Position numbers and translations under genes: made by a program
Source of the DNA: JBBRYB01 sp038238115
GTDB taxonomy: Bacteria; Actinomycetota; Actinomycetes; Propionibacteriales; Nocardioidaceae
Length of the DNA stretch: 5,864 nucleotides
Assembly: GCA_038238115.1 (NCBI GenBank)
Contig: JBBRYB010000150.1
Location: 1 to 5,864, forward strand
Direction of reading: 5' to 3'
Notes under the pieces: model-generated
What the model was told of the DNA's origin: nothing
The model's input: only the letters and a program-made list of their open reading frames with translations
The model's database searches: none
Shown: positions 1-5,653 of the stretch, piece by piece
How the letters are laid out: each line of letters opens with the position of its first letter
How positions within the stretch are numbered: position 1 is the stretch's first letter

Positions 1-206
1 ATGGCGTCCACCTGGTCAATGGCCTGACCGAGGTCGGTGAATCCGGTGACCCCGGGAAACGCCCGGCAAAGGGCTGTGAGCCTTTCTCGATCCGAGTCTA
101 TGGCCACGACCGACTCGACATCCTCGATCGAGTTCAGGACGCGAACGTGCTTTGAGCCCCAGTAGCCGCAGCCGATGACCCCGACTCTGAGCCCGCTGCC
201 ATTCAT
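1..206 (-). CDS. Gfo/Idh/MocA family oxidoreductase, N-terminal part (runs off the left edge)
   Basis: Reading the minus strand from an ATG at 206-204 gives 68 open codons to the window edge. Residues 6-20 form the first strand and turn of a Rossmann fold, with the dinucleotide motif G12-C-G14-Y-W-G17. A second strand ends in VVAID, whose D37 is placed to bind the adenosine ribose. This 'GCGYWGSKHVR' opening followed by V-x-x-V-x-D is typical of Gfo/Idh/MocA oxidoreductases, especially those acting on nucleotide sugars (WlbA-like). These enzymes oxidise or reduce a sugar hydroxyl with NAD(P). Only the cofactor-binding start is visible, so the substrate cannot be read. A weak Shine-Dalgarno GGGAAG lies at 213-218, six bases before the ATG. 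The gene is divergent from the phosphatase and sulfotransferase genes. Its place beside a glycosyltransferase and sulfation genes suggests, by inference, a role in making the sugar to be sulfated. Confidence 0.9.
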   Translation of the reverse strand, partial: MNGSGLRVGVIGCGYWGSKHVRVLNSIEDVESVVAIDSDRERLTALCRAFPGVTGFTDLGQAIDQVDA

Positions 207-368
207 CGGGTGCTTCCCATGGCGGAACCTGACCTGCGGACGGAGCGCCAGCCCCCCGGCACTCCTGTCGTGTTGCCCACGCGTCCGCGCGCAGGCAGTG
301 GCGTTTCGTACATCCAACACCCCGGTTCCTCATCCGCGGCCACCCCTAAACCTCCGCGTGATGGAGTG

Positions 369-397
369 ACTGTAGCCCCGTTCCTCGCTGCTGTCAT
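369..397 (-). promoter_or_regulatory. Candidate sigma-70/SigA-type promoter for the oxidoreductase gene
   Basis: On the minus strand the -35 box ATGACA (392-397) matches TTGACA at five of six positions. After exactly 17 bases comes TACAGT (369-374), four of six against TATAAT. Transcription would start near 362, leaving a leader of about 155 bases before the ATG at 206. This rests on consensus match and spacing only. Confidence 0.45.
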
Positions 398-533
398 GCA
401 TAACTACTTTCCGGACCGGCTGGCTGGCGAGACTGGCGGGGTCGAGGTGTGACCGTCGCGCCGTATGAGGTCCGACTTCGGCCGACCAAGCGGAGCTGGA
501 AGGCAGCAAGTGCCCCTCTCTCGTGCTCCGGAC

Positions 534-568
534 GTGCTACCTTTCGTCGTTAACGGCACGACGAGCAC
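534..568 (+). repeat. Interrupted inverted repeat (hairpin) upstream of the phosphatase gene
   Basis: The inner arms CGTCGT (545-550) and ACGACG (558-563) pair perfectly around a 7-base loop. The outer arms GTGCT (534-538) and AGCAC (564-568) pair after a 6-base bulge on the left side only. A second GTGCT at 523-527 could compete for the same right arm. The structure ends 41 bases before the phosphatase ATG, so it may be a leader hairpin or a protein-binding dyad. Its role is unknown. Confidence 0.4.
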
Positions 569-598
569 TGCCACTCGGGCGCGCCAAGATCTTTGGGG

Positions 599-604
599 GG
601 AAGG
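599..604 (+). promoter_or_regulatory. Ribosome binding site that sets the phosphatase start
   Basis: GGAAGG, at the end of a purine-rich run, lies 5 bases before the ATG at 610 and 8 bases before the in-frame ATG at 613. It favours a start here over the upstream in-frame GTG at 523, which would place the hairpin region inside the protein. Confidence 0.75.
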
Positions 605-609
605 TAGCA

Positions 610-1293
610 ATGATGAACCACGCCTCAGGAGCGGTCGGCCAGCTCGCGCCTGCGTCGGCACTTGCCCAGGTGGACCAGAAGTCTGGCGCCTGCCGGCTCT
701 ACCTCGTGCGACACGGGACCACGACCATGAACGTCGAGAACCGGTACCGCGGTCGTCGAGACATCCCGCTCGATGTCCAGGGGTACCAGGATGCCGTCGA
801 CGCCGCACGACAGCTTTCGGCAGTGGGGCTTGCCGCTGTCTACACCGGTCCGTTGCGTCGGACGATAGCCACCGCCCAAATCATCGCTGATGAGGCACGG
901 GTGCCTGACTTGCGCATCCTCCACGGCCTCAACAATGTGGACTACGGCGTTTGGGAGGGCATGACGGCGGAAGAGGCCGCGATGTTCGACCCGAACGCGT
1001 TCGACGCCTACAAGCGGGATCCCGGCCGCGCCGCCTGCCCGCACGGCGAGCGGCTCAGGGACGCACGGGCGCGGATGATGGAAGCCTTGCACCTCATCGG
1101 TTCCCGGCACGCCGGGGAGGCCGTCGCGGCCGTGACCCATGCGGTCATGATCCGGCTCGTAGTGGCTGAGCTGACCGGGAATGAAGGCGAGGAGTGGCGA
1201 ATTCCCGTCGGGAGAGGTTCACTGAGCCACTTCCTGGTCGACGGCGGCGACGTCAAGCTGACGGAGCTGCCCCGCGGCGACGACGTCGACTGA
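610..1293 (+). CDS. Histidine phosphatase family protein (phosphoglycerate mutase-like)
   Basis: This 227-residue protein belongs to the histidine phosphatase superfamily, whose members transfer a phosphoryl group through a phosphohistidine. After a non-hydrophobic leader of about 28 residues comes LVRHGTT, with catalytic R34 and H35. N41 and the RGRRDIPL stretch complete the first part of the pocket. TGPLRRTIATA (79-89) is the second arginine segment, and VTHAVMIR (175-182) holds the second catalytic histidine, H177. The usual 'E-x3-G-x-W-E-G' block reads N109-V-D-Y-G-V-W-E-G, so the expected acid/base glutamate appears to be asparagine. A strong Shine-Dalgarno precedes ATG 610/613. The sulfotransferase gene begins 10 bases after its stop, so the two are probably co-transcribed. 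The family covers small-molecule and sugar-phosphate phosphatases as well as mutases, and the substrate here is unknown. Confidence 0.92.
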   Translation: MMNHASGAVGQLAPASALAQVDQKSGACRLYLVRHGTTTMNVENRYRGRRDIPLDVQGYQDAVDAARQLSAVGLAAVYTGPLRRTIATAQIIADEARVPDLRILHGLNNVDYGVWEGMTAEEAAMFDPNAFDAYKRDPGRAACPHGERLRDARARMMEALHLIGSRHAGEAVAAVTHAVMIRLVVAELTGNEGEEWRIPVGRGSLSHFLVDGGDVKLTELPRGDDVD

Positions 1294-1303
1294 GCTCGGC
1301 GTT

Positions 1304-2134
1304 GTGCTGTCGTCACCGTCGGCGCAGATAGGCCGGCTCCGTCATCAGCTCCGCACCCGTGTGTCGGAGCATCCAAGGCTCTACCTGCCGTTGGCCCGAA
1401 AGCGGTACCCAGGTCCCAGCCCTGAGGTCATCGGCCCGGAGACGCAGCTGGTCATCGACGGTTACACCAGGTCCGCCAGCACGTTTGCGGTGTCTGCGCT
1501 GCAGCTGGCGCAAGATCGACCTGTTCGGCTCGCGCACCACCTGCACGCGCCGGCGCAGCTCGTCGAGGCGGCGAGGAGGGGGGTGCCGACGCTGGCTCTC
1601 ATCCGAGAGCCTGAGGGCGCCGTCCTCTCGCACGTGGTCCGCGAACCCTGGGTCGACATGCGTGACGCCGCGGACGGTTACGCACGGTTCTATCGCTGTC
1701 TCATGCCCCATCGGGGGCAGTTCGTGGTCGGTGAGTTCGAGGAGGTGACGCATGACTTCGCCAGCGTCGTCCGCAAGCTCAACGATCGGTTTGGTCTTGC
1801 GCTGAACGAGTTCCAGGCCACCGAGACCAACATGGCCCAATGCTTCGACCTGATCAAGGAACGCCCCCTGCTGTCGAAAGTGCTTCTGGCCTTCGAGTCC
1901 GGCACCATCACGTTCCACGAGCTCCAGGCCGAACGGCGGCGCGCCAGCGCAGATGCTCAGACGCCGAGAGGGCAGGACACCGTGCCGGACAGCAGCTTGT
2001 GGGTTCCGTCGAATGGTCGCTCGCAGCTCAAGGATGCCTTGCGTGACCGCTGGCATGGTCCCGGCATGACCGCACGGCGGCTGAGGGCGGAGGCTGCCTA
2101 CCATGAATTCACGGCGGAGCAGCACCCGCACTGA
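1304..2134 (+). CDS. PAPS-dependent sulfotransferase family protein (divergent)
   Basis: This 276-residue protein would move a sulfuryl group from PAPS to a hydroxyl or amine on an acceptor. The 5'-phosphosulfate loop is V50-I-D-G-Y-T-R-S-A-S-T60, a variant of the common GYPRSGTT loop. The 3'-phosphate site is LIREPEGAVLSH, with R101 and S109 eight residues apart, as are R130 and S138 in human SULT1E1. H79 lies 22 residues before R101, the same distance as the catalytic H108 in that enzyme. The C-terminal half is less recognisable. The GTG start at 1304 has no Shine-Dalgarno but lies 10 bases after the phosphatase stop, so translational coupling is likely. A GTG at 1361 is an alternative that keeps all motifs. 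The last 26 bases overlap the end of the opposing PAPS synthase gene. The acceptor is not readable; a glycan is likely from context. Confidence 0.85.
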   Translation: MLSSPSAQIGRLRHQLRTRVSEHPRLYLPLARKRYPGPSPEVIGPETQLVIDGYTRSASTFAVSALQLAQDRPVRLAHHLHAPAQLVEAARRGVPTLALIREPEGAVLSHVVREPWVDMRDAADGYARFYRCLMPHRGQFVVGEFEEVTHDFASVVRKLNDRFGLALNEFQATETNMAQCFDLIKERPLLSKVLLAFESGTITFHELQAERRRASADAQTPRGQDTVPDSSLWVPSNGRSQLKDALRDRWHGPGMTARRLRAEAAYHEFTAEQHPH

Positions 2135-3887
2135 CCTCGTCCTCCGAGGACCGGGTCGGCGACGCGACCGGCTGTGACACATAGCCCATTGCGTAGAGCT
2201 TCTCGACGATGCGTGACGATGCTTCCTCGGCACTCATGGAGACATTGTCGACGACGAGGTCCGCGTCGGACGGCTTCTCATATGGGTCCGAAATCCCGGT
2301 GAAGTGCTCCAGCAAACCAGCGCGCGCCTTCGCGTATAGGCCTTTGCGGTCCCCGAGCTCACAGTTGGCCGGCGGTGTGTCGACGTGGACCAGCAGAAAG
2401 CCCCCACCGTCCTCGACCATGCGACGAACAGCAGCGCGCGTGTCCGCATACGGCGCGATGGACGCGCAGACAGCGACCCCGCGGCTCTTGGTGACCTCGG
2501 CCGCTACATAGCCCACACGAAGCACGTGCCGATCTCGATCCTCCCGCGAGAACCCGAGCCCGCTCGACAGCCGCTGTCTGGCTTGGTCACCATCCAGCAG
2601 GGCGACGTTGCGGTCCGTGAGAGACCGCAGCTTCTCGACGAGAGTGTGGGCAATCGTAGATTTCCCTGATCCGGAGAGGCCAGTCAGAAACACCGTGAAG
2701 CCCTGCTGGGAAAGCGGGCGGTACCGCCGTTGCAGCTCCGCGGACACTGCGGGGACGGTGAACCAGTCGGGCAGCTCCGCACCCCGCGCCAAGCGTGCCC
2801 GCAGGTCTGTTCCGCTCATATGCAACGCGTGCGCACCCGCCGGCGCCTCTTGCTCCTCGACGTAAGTGTCAGTCGACGTCAGATAGACCAACCTGCGGAA
2901 GTGCAGAATCTGGACGCTGAGCTCGCCTTCATGCCGTTGGAGCAGCTCATGGGCACCATACGGTGGGTAGAACGGAACGCCGGTCCCGTCGGGTCGTGGG
3001 CCGGCGTGGTCCCGGCCGACGATGAAATGCGTGGCACCGTGGTTCTGGCGGATCAGCGCGTGCCACAGCGCCTCCCGTGGACCGGCCATGCGCATGGCGA
3101 GAGGCAGCAGTGCGAGCATCGCTGTGCCGGGAGGATAGGTGGGCAACAGAGCCTGGTAGCAGCGGACCCTTGTGTCGTAGTCAATGTCCCCCGGTTGAGT
3201 CAAGCCGACCACAGGATGGATGAGCAGCTTGGCACCCGCCTCGCGGGCTCCGCGTAGCGTTAGCTCCAGGTGGGCACGATGCATCGGGTTTCGGGTGTTG
3301 AAAGCGACGATGCGTCTCCAACCGCGACGGGAGAACTCACGGCGCAGCTGGGCCGGACTGCGCCGCAAGCTTCTGAAGTCACGGTGGTCGATCGAGTCCA
3401 GGACCTCGAGCTGGCCGGTGGCATACCAGGGATAGGTTCCATGGAGGAGATGTGCCACACCAGGGTGGGCTTCGTTGGTCGTGCCGAAGACGGCTGCGGA
3501 CTCGGCCACCAAGTCGGGCTTCCAGGCCTGGGTCAGGTGGAGGGCGGCCACCATCGCACCCTCTTGGTCACGGAGGGCAAGCGTTCCGCACCGCTCCGCG
3601 GCTCGGACGACGGTCTCGGGCAGGTCCAGCATGATCGGGATCGGCCACAGCGTTCCGTCGGCCAGCCGCATGGATTCACACACGGAGGCGTAGTCCTCGG
3701 GACCGAGAAAGCCCTGCAGTGGTGAGAACCCTCCATTCGCGAGCAGCTCCAGATCACAGAGCTGCCGCCGCGTGAGACGCCAGCTCGGGTATGCGAGTGC
3801 GCCCTCCCGGAGTTCGGCTCGCCGTTGTGGACAAACCGTCAGATCAACGAGGATGCCACCGTGGGGTGCCACGGCCTCAAGGTCCAC
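2109..3887 (-). CDS. Bifunctional sulfate adenylyltransferase/adenylylsulfate kinase (PAPS synthase)
   Basis: This 592-residue cytoplasmic enzyme makes PAPS in two steps: ATP plus sulfate gives APS, which is then phosphorylated on the 3' hydroxyl. Residues 1 to about 390 are a Met3/Sat-type ATP sulfurylase. Visible motifs are NTRNPMHRAH (197-206), MRMAGPREALWHA (265-277) and GRDHAGP (291-297), followed by FYPPYGAHEL. Residues from about 395 are an APS kinase with P-loop GLSGSGKST (403-411), DGD (432-434), the SIAPY segment (476-480), and KGLYAKARAG and FTGISDPYE near 515-536. Both halves look complete and the length is normal for this fusion. The first residue of the NTRNP motif is Asn where Gln is usual. 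The GTG start at 3887 is set by AGGAG at 3893-3897. The gene follows the glycosyltransferase on the same strand and converges with the sulfotransferase, its probable PAPS consumer. It could also feed general sulfate assimilation, but its neighbours argue for sulfation. Confidence 0.97.
   Translation of the reverse strand: MDLEAVAPHGGILVDLTVCPQRRAELREGALAYPSWRLTRRQLCDLELLANGGFSPLQGFLGPEDYASVCESMRLADGTLWPIPIMLDLPETVVRAAERCGTLALRDQEGAMVAALHLTQAWKPDLVAESAAVFGTTNEAHPGVAHLLHGTYPWYATGQLEVLDSIDHRDFRSLRRSPAQLRREFSRRGWRRIVAFNTRNPMHRAHLELTLRGAREAGAKLLIHPVVGLTQPGDIDYDTRVRCYQALLPTYPPGTAMLALLPLAMRMAGPREALWHALIRQNHGATHFIVGRDHAGPRPDGTGVPFYPPYGAHELLQRHEGELSVQILHFRRLVYLTSTDTYVEEQEAPAGAHALHMSGTDLRARLARGAELPDWFTVPAVSAELQRRYRPLSQQGFTVFLTGLSGSGKSTIAHTLVEKLRSLTDRNVALLDGDQARQRLSSGLGFSREDRDRHVLRVGYVAAEVTKSRGVAVCASIAPYADTRAAVRRMVEDGGGFLLVHVDTPPANCELGDRKGLYAKARAGLLEHFTGISDPYEKPSDADLVVDNVSMSAEEASSRIVEKLYAMGYVSQPVASPTRSSEDEVSAGAAPP
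2139..2171. terminator. Two tandem GC-rich hairpins at the convergent gene ends (possible bidirectional terminator)
   Basis: GTCCT/AGGAC (2139-2143 and 2147-2151) pair around a 3-base loop, five bases after the sulfotransferase stop. Next, CCGG-g-TCG (2151-2158) pairs with CGA-CCGG (2165-2171) with one bulged G. The two share base 2151, so they may not form fully together. Neither has a T tract, so this would be an atypical terminator. It lies inside the 3' coding end of the PAPS synthase, so the pairing may simply be GC-rich coding sequence. Confidence 0.3.
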
Positions 3888-3892
3888 GACAA

Positions 3893-3897
3893 CTCCT
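3893..3897 (-). promoter_or_regulatory. Ribosome binding site that sets the PAPS synthase start
   Basis: On the minus strand AGGAG is followed by 5 bases and then GTG at 3887. This is the strongest Shine-Dalgarno in the window and supports a GTG start for the bifunctional enzyme. Confidence 0.8.
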
Positions 3898-3917
3898 GCG
3901 ATCTCGACCCGGAACGG

Positions 3918-3955
3918 TAGCCGGTGGCTAACGGCGCAGGCGATCTCCTTCGCCT
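3918..3955 (-). repeat. Two stem-loops in the gap between the glycosyltransferase and PAPS synthase genes
   Basis: In the minus-strand transcript, AGGCGA/TCGCCT (3938-3943 and 3950-3955) form a perfect 6-base stem around the loop AGGAGA. A second stem TAGCC/GGCTA (3918-3922 and 3926-3930) with loop ACC follows. They fill much of the 94-base gap (3888-3981). There is no T tract, so a processing or stability element is as likely as a terminator. No known riboswitch class is recognised. Confidence 0.35.
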
Positions 3956-3981
3956 AGGTGCGCGCAACGCTCTGCTACATC

Positions 3982-5283
3982 TTAGGCGACGGGGTCCGAT
4001 GCTGGATTCATGGCCGCCAGGTAGGCGGAAGCTTGACGCTCCCAGGCCAGCTCCTCGCGCACCCGCCGTCGACCGACCGATGCCAACTGCGTCCGGGCGT
4101 CCACGTCGTCAAGCAGGGCCACAATCGAGCGAGCCAACGCAGCGGTATCCGGCGGGGGGATGAGTACGGCGGCACCGACGGCTATCCGACGAGTCTCCGG
4201 CAGGTCGAAGCACACCACAGGGAGCCCGAATGCCATGTACTCCATCGCCTTGACCGGTGAGACCTCGACCTGCAGCGACGTGTCGACTCCGAGGTCCGCC
4301 GAGGCGAAGTAGGTGAAGACCTGATCCTCCTCGAGCCACCCGGGGAAGCTCACCCATCGATCTAGCCCGAGCTGACTGTTCAGGTCGCGAAGCTCATCCA
4401 GGCATTCGCCGTCCCCGAGCACCGCGAAGGCGCAGTCTCGCCGACCGAGGCTGTTGACCACCTGGTCGGCGACCCGCACCACCAGATCGACCCGGTCCTG
4501 CTTTCCCATCTTGCCCGCCCAGCAGACGAGGAACCGATGAGGATGTTTCAGTGTGGGATCGGGTGTCGCCCGCTCGACGCGGGCGAGCACGGGGCCGTTG
4601 CGCACGATCGAGACAACCGATGGGGAGGCCCCGGCCTCGATGATGCGGTCGCGGAGATACTCGTTGACGCAGATCGCGTGGTCGGCAACCCGCTGGGTAC
4701 GGCGTTCGAGCCAGTGGAGCGCGCGGGTCGCAGCGCGAGGGGGGCTGCCATAACGCTCCGCGAGCAGCTCCGGCATGAGGTCGCGTTGGTCGATGACGAT
4801 CCTCGTGCCCATCCAGCTCATCAGTCGGCAGAGGGGGAAGTAGATGTCCGGCGGTTGGCACACCTGGAGCACGTCGATGTGTCCGCGCAGCCTCAGCCGA
4901 CAGGTGAGCGCCACCGCCCAAAAAAGCGACACGGCGTACTCGCGGACGTACCCTGCAGGTCCCCCGGGCTGCGTCGGGGGCGGGTACTCCAGCAGCCGCA
5001 GTCGAGGGGTGTTGCGGTAGAGCGCGTTGTCGTCGGCCCTCATGGTGATGACGGAGACCCGGTGCCCACCAGCAAGAAGGTCGTGCACCTGCTTGCGCAG
5101 TCGTATATCGACGCCCAGCGGCACGTTCTCGACGATCATGGCAACGTGGCGTGCATCGCTCCGTCGCGAACGGGCGCCGTGGCGGGCGGCCAGCACTTCG
5201 GCTAGCGTGCGCCGCTCCTTATGCACGGGGCGCGCGGGTGACGAGCGCGGTTCGGTCCATGGGTCAGTCCCTTGCCTCGACAT
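3982..5283 (-). CDS. Glycosyltransferase, GT-B fold, family 4-like
   Basis: From the ATG at 5283 this is a 433-residue enzyme expected to transfer a sugar from a nucleotide sugar to a lipid- or glycan-linked acceptor at the inner membrane face. The N-terminal Rossmann half opens with HVAMIVENVPLGVD (46-59) and includes DQRDLMPEL (165-173) and IVRNGP (226-231). The donor-binding half has CWAGKMGKQDR (254-264), VLGDGE (288-293), VSFPGWL and the signature VSPVKAMEYMAFGLPVV (341-357) with K345 and E348, followed by E363. This pattern is typical of family 4 enzymes in exopolysaccharide and O-antigen loci. No signal peptide or clear transmembrane helix is seen; the hydrophobic stretch SLFWAVALTC lies within the fold. 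The start is uncertain. An in-frame GTG at 5319 would add 12 residues, neither start has a Shine-Dalgarno, and homology begins only near residue 46. The PAPS synthase follows 94 bases downstream, probably in the same transcript. Confidence 0.92.
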   Translation of the reverse strand: MSRQGTDPWTEPRSSPARPVHKERRTLAEVLAARHGARSRRSDARHVAMIVENVPLGVDIRLRKQVHDLLAGGHRVSVITMRADDNALYRNTPRLRLLEYPPPTQPGGPAGYVREYAVSLFWAVALTCRLRLRGHIDVLQVCQPPDIYFPLCRLMSWMGTRIVIDQRDLMPELLAERYGSPPRAATRALHWLERRTQRVADHAICVNEYLRDRIIEAGASPSVVSIVRNGPVLARVERATPDPTLKHPHRFLVCWAGKMGKQDRVDLVVRVADQVVNSLGRRDCAFAVLGDGECLDELRDLNSQLGLDRWVSFPGWLEEDQVFTYFASADLGVDTSLQVEVSPVKAMEYMAFGLPVVCFDLPETRRIAVGAAVLIPPPDTAALARSIVALLDDVDARTQLASVGRRRVREELAWERQASAYLAAMNPASDPVA

Positions 5284-5284
5284 C

Positions 5285-5303
5285 GTTGCCAGTGCGTGGC
5301 AAC
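5285..5303. repeat. Perfect 7-base inverted repeat at the glycosyltransferase start
   Basis: GTTGCCA (5285-5291) and TGGCAAC (5297-5303) are exact reverse complements around a 5-base spacer. On the minus strand the repeat ends one base before the ATG at 5283. It could be an operator or an mRNA hairpin that hides the start. If translation begins at GTG 5319, it lies inside the coding sequence. Confidence 0.5.
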
Positions 5304-5487
5304 CCCAGGAGGCTCCCACGATGAGTCGAGCCTATCGGCCGCCATCGGCGCTGGAAAACGCCACACCCGAAGCCGCCACCGGGAGGCGATGCCCACCACC
5401 GTCGGCAGAGTCTCCTGGTGCGACCCGCGGGCTGCTACCGACATGCACTCGTGCTTAGTGCGTCGATGAGCCAGGCCGGTGAACCGC

Positions 5488-5516
5488 TTACAGTGGATAG
5501 CACATCGTGCCATACT
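5488..5516 (+). promoter_or_regulatory. Candidate sigma-70/SigA-type promoter with extended -10 for the GAF gene
   Basis: TTACAG (5488-5493) and CATACT (5511-5516) are separated by exactly 17 bases, and TGC directly before the -10 box fits an extended -10. Transcription would start near 5523, giving a leader of about 138 bases before GTG 5661. Dyad ATaGCAC-atc-GTGCcAT (5497-5513) fills the spacer and overlaps the -10 box, a typical place for a repressor or activator. Confidence 0.55.
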
Positions 5517-5535
5517 GTCCCGAGGGGATCATTGT

Positions 5536-5571
5536 TGCCGTACCCGGGGCAGTGGTTAAGGGGGCATTTTT
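5536..5571 (+). promoter_or_regulatory. Attenuator-like leader segment ending in a T run
   Basis: TGCC (5536-5539) and CCC (5543-5545) can pair with GGG-GGCA (5560-5566), which is followed directly by five T. The same TGCC can instead pair with GGCA at 5548-5551, so two structures exclude each other. GGGGCA occurs twice, at 5546-5551 and 5561-5566. The stems are short and the call rests only on this arrangement. Confidence 0.22.
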
Positions 5572-5643
5572 GTGCTGCGAGCAGCGAGATATCTGGTTTC
5601 TCACCCCTGGTGAAGCAGTGTTCGGGACATCCCGACCTAGTGC

Positions 5644-5653
5644 AGGGGGGTGG
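5644..5653 (+). promoter_or_regulatory. Probable ribosome binding site for the GAF gene
   Basis: A purine-rich AGGGGGGTGG ends 7 bases before GTG 5661. It favours this start over the in-frame ATG at 5466, which lacks a Shine-Dalgarno and lies upstream of the predicted promoter. Confidence 0.5.

Larger units (their letters stand above)
207..609. other. Divergent intergenic region without a supported gene
   Basis: These 403 bases separate the minus-strand oxidoreductase from the plus-strand phosphatase. Short open frames cross it on both strands, but their translations are rich in Arg, Pro, Ser and Gly, show no recognisable motif and overlap one another, so I do not call them genes. It holds a candidate minus-strand promoter (369-397) and an interrupted hairpin (534-568). 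I found no convincing -35/-10 pair for the phosphatase gene. Confidence 0.7.

Noticed and set aside
476..480. Missing phosphoserine in the APS kinase domain (SIAPY instead of the ISP of E. coli CysC), seen in the minus-strand protein at residues 476-480 (coordinates here are residue numbers)
   Set aside because: From recall, an IAPY segment is common in Sat-CysC fusion enzymes, so it is not taken as a defect.
578..585. GGCGCGCC palindrome
   Set aside because: An 8-base GC palindrome is expected by chance in DNA of this composition and has no further context.
523..609. Upstream GTG start for the phosphatase, adding 29 residues
   Set aside because: There is no Shine-Dalgarno before 523, whereas GGAAGG sits at the right distance from ATG 610/613. 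The extra residues precede an already non-conserved leader.
404..808. Minus-strand open frame of 134 codons across the intergenic region and phosphatase start
   Set aside because: Its translation is rich in Arg, Gly and Ser with no motif, and it crosses the conserved RHG region of the phosphatase on the other strand.
1313..2233. Long minus-strand open frame opposite the sulfotransferase (306 codons)
   Set aside because: It lies almost wholly antisense to a gene with clear sulfotransferase motifs, shows no motif of its own, and is Arg/Pro/His-rich as expected for a shadow frame in GC-rich DNA.
2730..3257. Plus-strand open frame of 175 codons opposite the PAPS synthase
   Set aside because: The opposite strand carries strongly conserved ATP sulfurylase motifs; this frame is explained as its shadow.
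4537..5205. Plus-strand open frame of 222 codons opposite the glycosyltransferase
   Set aside because: It is antisense to a well-supported glycosyltransferase, has no recognisable domain and no Shine-Dalgarno.
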